This document shows positions 1 to 10,100 of a stretch of DNA of 10,497 nt, one piece after another. Source of the DNA: BRH-c25 sp964619815. Lineage in GTDB: Bacteria > Bacillota > Clostridia > Lutisporales > Lutisporaceae. The notes under the pieces are model-generated. The model was given only the letters and a program-made list of their open reading frames with translations, was not told where the DNA came from and searched no databases. Within the stretch, counting starts at the first letter, position 1. Every line of letters starts with the position of its first letter. The position numbers and the translations under genes are program-made. The stretch covers positions 1 through 10,497 of the forward strand of contig CAZUGK010000148.1 in assembly GCA_964619815.1 (NCBI GenBank), read 5' to 3'.

Positions 1-945
1 CCACACCCTTGACAAAGCTGTTTTCGGTATTTAAATCCTTTCCCCAGAGCTTTTTTCCATCAGAATTCAGGCAAATAATTTTGTCATTGCCTGCTATTAC
101 ATAATTGCCATTCTCCAAAGAAGCTGAACCATAGCCTATTCCTGCATCGTAAGAATTCTCCCAATAAAAGGTTTTATCAATATCAAATTTGCATACGGAT
201 ATGTTATTGCTGCGATATCCTGTTGCTACCAATGTTCCGTCTTCAGAAATGCTCAGATTTTTAAACTGAGCCCCCGGAACACTACCTGTATGCTCCCATA
301 TAACTTCTCCGGCATCAGTTATTCTCACAAGATATTCATAATATTTATTATCCTTTTCAGTGGATCCGGCAACTATATACCCGCCGGGGATTGGTTCAAC
401 ATCATAGAGCCACTCCCACTGCTGCCCTCCCATAAGCTTAGCCCATTTTACTATTCCCTGTGAATCGGTTCTTATAATAAGAGCATCACTTGAGTCCCCT
501 CTGATAATAGCTCCTGCAATAATGAAGCCACCGCCTTCAGCCTCTTTGACTGAAAAGCCCTGGCGCTTGCTGTACATATACCCCTGCGCCTCAAGATCCA
601 GCTTTCTCTCCCATTGGAGATTGCCATCTGCATCTGTTTTAATAATATAAACCTTGTCATAGCTTTCCATATAAGTCTTACTGGTACCGGCAATTATGTA
701 CCCGCCATCACTTGTTCTAGACACAGAGCGGCCGGAGCTACGGAAAATGCCTCCGAACTTTTTCTCCCAGAGGACCGTTCCTGCCTTATCAGTTTTAATC
801 AGCGCAGTATATTCAAGCCCTGCTTCATCACTGACAGTTCCCGATAAAACGTAGCCCTCCACGGTAGTATCTTCTTCATTTGCCTTATCGACAGCAATTA
901 CAGAAAAGGCCTCATCATGTCCTGCACCGCCGAAAACCGAGGACC
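1..945 (-). repeat. Six W-ended propeller repeats, the seventh cut by the edge
   Basis: Conserved Trp residues fall at 45, 104, 156, 212, 261, 306 and 345 of the downstream protein, giving spacings of 59, 52, 56, 49, 45 and 39 residues. Each unit has the order Trp, (F/M)GG or its remnant, a G-[YF]-[IV]-[IV]-A-G strand, a variable loop, then [LIV]-I-[KR]-T-D-x-x-G-x-x-x-W. The visible part would make six blades plus the start of a seventh, consistent with a seven- or eight-bladed propeller that closes beyond the left edge. Conservation falls and units shorten toward the C-terminus. Confidence 0.8.
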
Positions 946-1078
946 AGACTATTCCAAAGTCTGATTCATCAGCAGCCTCTGCCTGATTATGATTGAAGGG
1001 CATAAAGGTAATTAGCATAGCAAATATCAATATTATTGCCACTTGCTTATTAAAACCAAAGCGTTTTCTCTTTCCCAT
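1..1078 (-). CDS. Secreted beta-propeller-like repeat protein, C-terminus outside window
   Basis: This gene is open from ATG at 1078-1076 to the left edge (359 codons), so the stop is not visible. The start is fixed by AGGAGGT seven bases upstream and by the signal peptide that follows at once. Residues 1-35 form a signal peptide. From residue 45 the chain repeats a pattern: a 12-residue strand ending in Trp (LIKTDKAGTVLW at 93-104, then 145-156, 201-212, 250-261, 295-306, 334-345), and about 20-35 residues later a GYIIAG-like strand (75-80, 126-131, 184-189, 233-238, 281-287, 325-330). Early repeats follow Trp with FGG or MGG; later ones do not. This is the pattern of clostridial surface proteins with PQQ-like or Kelch-like propeller blades, which often serve as binding platforms. 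No PQQ-enzyme active site is seen, so an enzymatic role is not supported. It lies 38 bases after the giant gene and is probably in the same transcript. The ligand is unknown. Confidence 0.9.
   Translation of the reverse strand, partial: MGKRKRFGFNKQVAIILIFAMLITFMPFNHNQAEAADESDFGIVWSSVFGGAGHDEAFSVIAVDKANEEDTTVEGYVLSGTVSDEAGLEYTALIKTDKAGTVLWEKKFGGIFRSSGRSVSRTSDGGYIIAGTSKTYMESYDKVYIIKTDADGNLQWERKLDLEAQGYMYSKRQGFSVKEAEGGGFIIAGAIIRGDSSDALIIRTDSQGIVKWAKLMGGQQWEWLYDVEPIPGGYIVAGSTEKDNKYYEYLVRITDAGEVIWEHTGSVPGAQFKNLSISEDGTLVATGYRSNNISVCKFDIDKTFYWENSYDAGIGYGSASLENGNYVIAGNDKIICLNSDGKKLWGKDLNTENSFVKGV
974..1078 (-). other. Sec signal peptide of the propeller-like protein
   Basis: Residues 1-35. The n-region MGKRKRFGFNKQ is strongly basic, followed by a hydrophobic core VAIILIFAMLITFMPF (13-28) and a polar c-region that ends in A-E-A (33-35). 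Cleavage is most likely between Ala35 and Ala36, leaving a mature start ADESDF. No lipobox cysteine is present, so this is a type I signal rather than a lipoprotein signal. Confidence 0.88.
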
Positions 1079-1116
1079 ATGGGCACCTCCTAAATTAATC
1101 ATTATCTCTGAAATAT
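1079..1116 (-). other. 38-base intergenic gap, no terminator or promoter seen
   Basis: The sequence between the TGA of the giant gene and the ATG of the next is AT-rich and holds only the ribosome binding site. It has no GC-rich stem followed by a T run on the minus strand and no room for a conventional promoter with its own leader. Co-transcription of both genes is therefore the simplest reading. Confidence 0.75.
1085..1091 (-). promoter_or_regulatory. Strong ribosome binding site for the downstream gene
   Basis: The minus strand reads AGGAGGTGCCCATATGGG. AGGAGGT is a full match to the anti-Shine-Dalgarno consensus, with a normal gap before ATG at 1078-1076. It decides the start of the downstream gene. 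Confidence 0.9.
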
Positions 1117-4100
1117 TCAAATATCTGATGCTTCTCCAGTTAAAAATACAGCCTCAAATTTCTCTAAAAGGAGATTGTCTGACATATCAGTCAGAGCACC
1201 AGCAGGTACTACTATTTGATAAAGCTTATTTGAGACAAGATTAGCTGAAGGCTTTATCGTCAGCACATTGCCATTAATGGAGAAGGTTGCAGCAACAATC
1301 CCTTCATCGGTTTTTAGAGCTATATCATTATAAGAGCTCCCTATCTTGATTCTTTCGCTAAAATAAATCTTAATTTCAGCATTCAACTCTACATCCCTGC
1401 TGTTAACAGAGGGCGTCATTCTGATTACCTTCGGAGCAAGTATATCAGGCCAGGTTTCAGTATAAAACTCCAGGGTATGTTCTCCGCCGGATAAATTCCC
1501 CACCCTGTCCCCAACTGCTTTTTCCGGTACAAATATTTGTATTTTACTGCAGTAAGGCAAAGCTTCGAGCGGCTTCAAAACTATTTTGCCGCCTATGATT
1601 TCTTTAGTAAATGCTATATCGCTTCCATTTGCCTTTAACGATATATCCTCGTATGCGCTGCCTTCCTTTATTTCCTCACTGAAATACAAGAATACGGATG
1701 AATGAATGGATACAAGCTGGGTATTCTCAGTAGGGCTTACTCCTACAAGTAGCGGTGCTATACTGTCTTTTTCCACCTCTGTAAAGAACTCAAAAGTGTA
1801 ATCTCTTTCCAGTTCATTAAACTTAATATCTCTGACAGCTCCTGCAGGTATAGTTACTCTGCAGTGCGTTTTTAGAGGCAATTTTTGCTTTAGTTCAATA
1901 ATCAGCACATTTCCTTGTGTTACAGGCAGCTCAAACTTAACGTTTTGTCCGCCAACCATAACTTTGATATCTTCAAAGCTTCTATGCAACGAAACATTTT
2001 CACTGAAGGCCACCTTAATCTTTGTATTAAGCTGCACTTCCCGTTCCTGGTTTACAGGACTGGTGCCAATAACCCATGGAGCCGTCAAGTCCTCAGGAAT
2101 CCCCAGCATAACCTGAACAGCGTCGGAGGGCTCAGACTCTCTGGTGAATATATCTACTGCCGATATCTGGAAGGTGTACCTTGTGTTATCCTTTAATCCC
2201 GAAACCTCAAATCTTGTATCTGTACACAGCCCAGAATTTATCTTTATCCAACTGTTATCAATAATTTGATATATGTTGTATCCACTCACCTCTTGTTCAT
2301 CATTTGGGAACCAGGTCAAAATTGCTTTACGGTCTGCCTTTTGAACCTTTAATCCATTTGGATGTCTGGGAGCTTCCGGAAAAACAACCTGAATCGTTTT
2401 TGAAATAAGCAGTTCTTCTCCGGAATACAGTCTCACTTCAATCGGACCAGCCTCAACAGGCTTCACAATAATTTCAGCCTGACCCTTATTATCAAGACTC
2501 TTTCCTTTGGCTAAATCCCCTATATCTACCCGGCCAGATTCCAGCGGAAAACCGCCCTTTTTTGACGTAATAAGGATTTTTGTTTCCCGTCCCGCAATCA
2601 AAATCTCAGGATCTATAGTAAGTGTGACTCTGCCCGCTCTTTCAATCCACGAAAAACCGGTTATGGCATGCAGCATTAATTCACCCTTTGCAGTTAGTGT
2701 ATTAATGATATAATCATATGGTCCTTGGGCTTCATCGAGTTCCACAGATGTCACTTCAGGGCCGCAGCTATAAACCAGCTCAGGCTCGGTTGACATATAC
2801 AGGTCATCTCTTATCCGATATATTTTATATCCTGTTGCTCCATCCACAGCACCCCAGCTTAGGCTGACCTTTCCATCAGGCCTGTTTACCTGGTTTAATA
2901 CAGGGGCAGTACCGGGTAAATTCCCGGGAACAGCTATAGACTTGTTTATTTGTTCAATATCTGCATCCCCTCCGGTCTTTAATTCATATGACTGGCCTAA
3001 AGATAACAGCCCTTCAATGGCAGGAATCAAATAATAATCCTTCCATACCGTTTCCCCTGCTTTAAGTTCAGGAATAATCTCGACCAGCTTCTGATTTGGA
3101 GCAAAGATATAATTTTGCTTTGATTCTTCCAGAAGCTCAAGCTTAACATTATATAATGATATATCTGATACATTCTCAACGCCCAGCCTTAATAGATAAG
3201 GATAGCCTTTATCTGCCCTGTCCTGAGCTTCAAGATGCATGGTTAACGCATCACCTGCCCAAACTCTGAAAGGCTCATCATTTCTGAATATTTGCTTTAT
3301 TTCATCGCCAAAAGGCATTAAAACACCGTTAAATTCAGCTTCAAGCCTGTATTCTCCCTTTTTATCACCTCTGATTATCCAGCTGATGCTTTTTGTCGTT
3401 CCACCCGGAATGCTTCCCATATCTACGTATTCCCGCTGGTCTTCTCTCGTAGGTGCCAGCGAAAGTCCTTCCGGAATGGTTAATTTTGCCCAGGCATTTT
3501 CAATTACAAACTCAGGGTCTGCTGCATTCTGTATGGTAAACCCAATATCGAAGAACTCCTTTAGCCACGTTGTTTTTCCCGGTATAACCATATAAGCCAT
3601 TGCCGGTACATCTTCAGGAAGAATCAGCCTTTCTCCGTAGAAGATATTCCCATCCCCATCTCCATCCTCTTCCTTTTCTCTGATAATAATTCTATTTCCG
3701 TCATCAGAAATCGTTACAAAATCATATGGAACATTTGGAGGACGGATTATTCTCTCTTTCGTAACAATAATAGGAATATCCGGCAGGTTGAATCCAAGCC
3801 CGATTTCAAATTTATAGGCATACTGATTTGCAGGATTGGTTATGTCTATTCCGGCTGCAATAATTTCATCCAAATTCATTCTTGTTGCTTTTAATTCCCC
3901 GGTTACAACCGACCCTTTTGGAAGCCTTATCATTACAGTGTTTTTCTGTCCCCTTACCATTGTCACTTTCATTGAAGCCGGTCTGAAATCTGTTTTGTAT
4001 GCAAAAACCTCATAATCGCCCGGAGGAGCTACAACAAAAGCAGTGCCTACATTGTTTGTGCTGGTTTTCCAGGTTGCCCCGTCAGGGTAGTCAATAACTA

Positions 4101-7100
4101 CACTTGAGCCCGGCAGCAGCTGCCCGGTTACATCATCAACAACTTTAACCTCCAGGACTCCTACTTCATCAACAGATACCACCTTAACGGTAATTGTGTC
4201 CGAAGAAGTATTACCTGCAGGGTCAGTTACTTTCAGGGTTGCAATGTAATTTCCCTCTTTACTGTATGAATAATTCGGCTGCGCGGTTACTCCTGTATTT
4301 CCGTCCCCAAAATCCCACAGATAGGAGGCTATTCTGTCATTATCCTTAGACAGCGTTCCGTCAAAATATGCTTCCATACCGACTGTTAAAATAAGATCAT
4401 CTCCTGCAACAGAAACAGGCAGAATTTTATCTTCATTTGTTGGAACTACAGACACCGTTTCGCTTTGGCTATAGTTTCCGTATATGTCGTACGCTCTTAT
4501 GTAATAGTAATATCTGATACCAGGTTGAACTCCATTGTCAACAAAGGTATTCTCGGCAGTTCTCTGCACCTGCCTGAAGGTACCGCCCAAAACCTCTGAT
4601 CTGTATATGGTGTAATTTGAAAAGTCTTCTTCCTGATTTACCGGATTCCAGCTCAGGTTAACCTGCCACCCTCCCGGTGCACACGTGAGAACAGGCTGCC
4701 CAGGAGCAATATTCTTTACAAGATACCTCATTATTAATGGCCCTGTAGTATTCCCGGTGCTATCTGTTACTGTAACACTAACTTTATACCAGCCTTCCGG
4801 AAGACCGGTATTATCCCAGTAAAATGCTTCTTCAGCACTATTTATTTTACCCATGCCGTCAGAATTATAGTTTCTGGAACGCATTAATGCCCATTCATTA
4901 CCTTCAGAAGTATCCTGTTGGTATTCAATTTTCATATTATCCAACGCCAGATCGTCAGTAAACCGTATAATAAACTCAGTCCTTGAATTAAGAATATCCC
5001 CTTCCAAAGGATCAATTAAATATATATATGGAGGATTTGTATCTGCCGTGAGACTGCCTACAGTTATCCCGCTGAATTCGCTCTTATTTCCGGCTGCATC
5101 AACAGCAGTGACTTTATAATAGTAAGTTTTCCCTCTCTCGATATTACGGTCTCTGAATCCCATATAGCTGTATTTATCCGGGACTATGTTTTCATACGGT
5201 CCTTCCTCTGCTTCCGATCTCCATAGCTCAAAGCCCCAGAAATCGTCAGTTGTTGGGTATTTCCACTTCAAATCCATATACCCGCCGGTCGAACTTAATG
5301 TCGGAGTTTCAGGTGCAACAGGTTTAATATGATCGACAGTATACGATACATCCTGTGAAGGTTGGCTTATATTCCCGGCCTCGTCCTCAGCAAAGGCCCT
5401 TACATAGTAATCCCCATCAGGTAAAGCTGAAACATCCCAGGTTTCATTAAAACGGATTTCTCTTACGGGTTGCTCCAAGGTTCTCTCAAGAATATCTGTC
5501 CAGCTGATGCCATCAGAAGAATATTGAAGCTTCAGCTTTTTAACCTTTACATTATCTGATGCTGTAAAGGCAGTAATTACAATACTAGCATTTCCACTGT
5601 AAATATTATGATATTCATAGCTCACTAATGGAGGAGTTAAATCGTTGCCTGAGTTTACCATAATCTCTTCAGATTCTCCTGCATTCCCCAGCTTGTCAAA
5701 TGCAGTTACCCTGAACCAATAATCAGTAGCAGGCTCCAAATTTGGAATATTAATGCCTAATATGTTAAATAGCTTTTTCACCTCATGGTAGTTTCCTAAA
5801 TCATCTTTCTTTTCAACCAGAAAATATGCCAGGTCCCGATCGGGTACACCATCCCATTGGAGAACTATATCTCCACCGAAGCTGGTGCCTTTAAGTCCTT
5901 CTATTGAAGGTCCCGTGTTATCTATAATATAAGCTCTGTAAAGAACTCCGTCGCTTATGTTGCCAGCGGAATCTTTTGCAATAGCACGTACCTGTACATT
6001 CCCATTAAGCGGTTTCGTTGACCAATTGAAAACAGCTGTCCCAATGGTAGCTATTGTTCCAATTGCTTTCCACCCACTGCCATCATTATATTCCAGCGTT
6101 ATGCTTGATAACGCTGCATTATCCTCAGCTTTAACAGTAATCTGTGCATTTGCCCCCAGTACTGTATGGTGCTCAGGCTCAATAAGTGTCACGACAGGTG
6201 GAAAGCTGTCCTCTATTGCAGCTGCTGAGGCAATATTTGATGCTGTTCCCTCCTGATTAAACTTATCTATAGCACAAACCTTGTAGAAATACGTAAGCCC
6301 CGTCTGGACTGTGTTGTCTGAGTATATGTTACTGTCCTTTCCTTCAATTTGTTTAATCAATTCATATGCTCCATCCAAGGTGTTGGAACGATAGATGTTA
6401 TATTTCGCTGTATCAATTTCCGGTGGAAGCTCCCACACCAAACCAATACTTGATTCTCCAAAGGTTGCCAGAAGATTTTGCGGTGAGGAGGGTCCTGTTC
6501 TGTCCACAAAATAGTCTGCTGTCTGGCTTGTGGAATTTCCTGCTGCATCAGTTATTGTATATCTGACTTTGTAATTTCCCGTACTTAAATTGTAAAGATT
6601 CCAACTAGATTTGAAGTAAAACTTATTGCTGCCATAATCCAAAGGTCCATCTATACTGGCATTAACAGGAAGCCAGTTATCTCCTTCAAGTGAATATTCA
6701 ATTTTTGCAGAAACACCAGCCATACCGGCATTATCGCTGGCATAAACGTATAACTGCTGGGAAACCGGTCCCCCAAGCGTTGCACCTATTATCGGTGAAA
6801 CGCTTTCAATATATGGCGGTATTTTATCCTCCGCAGGTGCAGCTTCTACTTCGACAGATTGTGACTCGTTTCCGAAGTTATCCCTTGACCTCACTACATA
6901 ATAATAGGTAACACCGGTTTGTGCTCCGGTATCCGTATAACTGGGAGTAGTTTTACCAATGCTTCCCTGCCTTAATTCATAAGGACCTCCAGGCTTTGTA
7001 CTTCGCAATACATCGTATGCATATGCAGAAATATCTTCGTCTGTAACAGCGTCCCATTCAATTAAAATACTGCCATCTCCAGGGGTTGTTCTTATATTTG

Positions 7101-10100
7101 ATGGAGGAGTTACAAAAAGATCCAGCTTCCACGTCTTTTCCATAATCCCTTCATTACCTGCAGCATCCTTAGCAATTATTTTTACAAGGATATCTCCTGA
7201 TTCAAAGCCGGAAGTAGTCCATTCATAATAAAAGTCATAGGTTATATTATCAGGTCTGGTATAGACGTTTTTGAATGCAGCCTGAAGAGGCTTCCAAGTG
7301 ACACCACCATCTTGTGAACCCAAGAATTCAACACTTGTAGGTTTTTTGTTATCAGTGGCACTAACAATAAGGCTTATTACTTTTCCTCCAATGGTTACTG
7401 AATCATTAACGATAACAGCAGTAATAACCGGAGCTGTCATATCATCCTTTGCAAAAGCTGACACCACTCCGCTTAAATTCTCATTCCTGAAAGCATCCCT
7501 GGTCAATATTTTATAATAATAGGTTTTTCCTATTCCAACAGTCTTATCTGCATAGGAAGTTATTGTTTTATCAGAGATAGTTCCGATAGAATAATACCCT
7601 CCGCTATAATAGGTTGACCTCATTACAGTATAGTTATCAATATCGCTGCCTTCTGCTTTTGTCCATTCAAGAATAATTTCTCCGTCCCCTGAACGTGCAG
7701 TTAGGTTCTGTACAGCATCTACAGTTAAATCGAGAGTAAAATTCCTTTCCTGAACTGCTGCGTTTTTCGAATAATCAATGGCTGAAAATCTAAAAATATA
7801 GCTTCCCGATTTCATACCTGAAGTTGATAGTTCATAGTTAATATAATATTCTTTTTTCCCATCATAGCCTGTTCTTGAGTTTGCACCCGAAGAACTGCTC
7901 TTCCACGAAATCCCCCCGTCACCCGAATACTCCATTACAAATTTCTCTACTCCCTTTGGTGAATCATCGGTTGCAGATACATATAATCTGAGCGTAGGTC
8001 CTCCATATGGGTAATCACCCGAGGGAACGGTAGTAAATACAGGGGCGGTAGTATCCGCCAGCGGTGACGTTGAGGCCTGATTTGAGTATATGCTCTCATT
8101 TCCTGCTAAATCCAATACGGTAATAGCATAATAATATGTTATACCCTCGGAAATACTTGAATCCTCGTAGCTGGTACTGCTGGTCGTAGCAATATTCGTA
8201 TAAATACTATCAGGGTCTGTCGAACGATATATCCTGTACATTGAATCTTTTTTTATATCAGCTGAAGCACTTGCCAGCCAATTTAATTTAATTTTTCCTA
8301 ATTGCTGTACCGCAGTCAATTCAGTAGGGGGCTCAGGCTTGGTGTTATCAATTTTCCAGATTCTTACCGGATTACCATCAGTAGAGTTTTCCGCTTTGTC
8401 CCAAACCATTAATCTGAACTTGTAGGCGCCGTCAGCTAAAGCGCCGGTTCCACCTACGTTACCGGTAGTATCCCAATATGCTTCCGATTGTCCATATGGT
8501 ATTTCCAATATGTCAATCCAGGTTGCCCCATCATCCTTTGAAACCTGAAGAACCTGTCTCTTAATATTTCCATAAATATTATCACTTGATGATATATATA
8601 TTCTCGCTCTATTTCCCTGAAGATATGAATTATCTCCGGGAGAAAAAGATGATACTGTAGGCTTGACTGTATCATAAGTTACCTTTTGCTGAACGTTATG
8701 TATTATGTTATCCTTTTTTGCTACTACATTAAAAGTATTATTGAGTTGTGTTAATGTGGCGTTATACGAAAACTTGCCATCTGCACCAACTTCTACTATA
8801 TTGCTGTCTACTGTTAGTTCAGTACCCGGAACTGTTGTGCCGCTAAGAATATAGTTACTATTATTTGTGTAGACATCATAACCATTATCCAAAACCACCT
8901 CTGGACCTGTGTAAAACTCAAAATCTATACTGGCATTATCACTGTAATTTCCAGCCTTATCCACCGCTTGAACCTTAAAAATATATGGAACCTCGGCATA
9001 TAATCCGTATATAAAGGTGTAACTATGTTCCGGAGCATATACAGTATCTCCTTGAGGATAGGAACCATCATCCGGATTGGCATAATACTTGTAAATGTGA
9101 TATTTATTTGCCCCTTCAACAGCATCCCAGGTAAATGTAATGGTATAAGGTGACACAGCTGTGTTTGTGATTGCAAAGTTTGAAGGCGCAGGCGGGGCTT
9201 TGTGATCTATCATAACAGTGCGGATTTCAGCAGCTGTTCCTCCACTTGTATCATAAGCAGTTGCTCGTAATTGCCATTCTTCCTCTAATATTGAGCTGAT
9301 ATCCCAGGCACCACCTAGTTCATAACCGTAATAATCCAATGAAGGAGTCTCATCCTTTAACTTTATCCATGTAGAACCATCGCTGGATGCTTCAAATACA
9401 ATTCTGTTAATGGTTTTATCACTTCTAAAAGTAGCAGAATAATATAACGTATTATCTTTAGTTAAATAATTATTTACAGGAGTCATTTCTTCAAGAACAG
9501 GCTTACTGGTCGGAAGGAGGGCTTCTACGGATGGTTCAAGCTCTGACTTGTTGCCAAAGGCATCATATACTATAAACTTATATGTATATTTCTGGCCTGC
9601 TTTAACATTACTGTCAGAATATGTATCAAGATTGAAGTTTGCAGGAGTAATATAGCTATAATTTCTTTCAATTATAATATACGCCATATCGCTGACCGGA
9701 TTGGTCCAATTGAGTACCATAGCGGTATTATCATCATTTGGAGCGGCAGTTATATTTGTCACTGTATCAGGAGGAGTTGCATCCTTAACCAAGGTTTCCT
9801 CTCTAGATAGTGTATTACCTTCTTCATCTGTACATATAGCCTGTATGTGTATATTTCCATCTGGAATACCTGAATCGGGTCCAATATTCATTGCAATGAT
9901 ATGATAGTAATGTCCGGCACCCTGATCATATTGAACTCCATAATCCGTAGAAATAAAAGGTGTAAGGTCTCGCCAGGTAACCCCATCCAGCGAGTAATTA
10001 TACTGAATTGAGCTTACCGGCTTCAACGAATAAAAAGACGTACTTACCGTATAATTCAAAGAACCGTATCTATTTATTTTTTTATCCTTGTCAGAAAAAA

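Noticed and set aside
1074..1083. Perfect 10-base palindrome CCCATATGGG over the start codon of the downstream gene
   Set aside because: It is short, not repeated in the gap, and follows largely from the Met-Gly codons, so an operator or structural role is not supported.
3239..3595. Plus-strand open frame of 118 codons
   Set aside because: It lies antisense to the giant gene, has no ribosome binding site and no recognisable domain. It is a by-product of the minus-strand codon pattern, like the other plus-strand frames at 993-1244, 1915-2196, 2507-2713, 5957-6256, 7298-7516, 9701-9904 and 10162-10356.
3631..3666. Dockerin domain suggested by the DGDGDGN loop
   Set aside because: A dockerin needs two duplicated loops each followed by a helix with paired recognition residues. 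Only one loop is present and the surroundings look like beta strands.
8454..9176. Short minus-strand frames at 8454-8675, 8925-9176, 6357-6548 and 472-693
   Set aside because: They overlap the two real genes in another frame and give low-complexity products without signals or domains.
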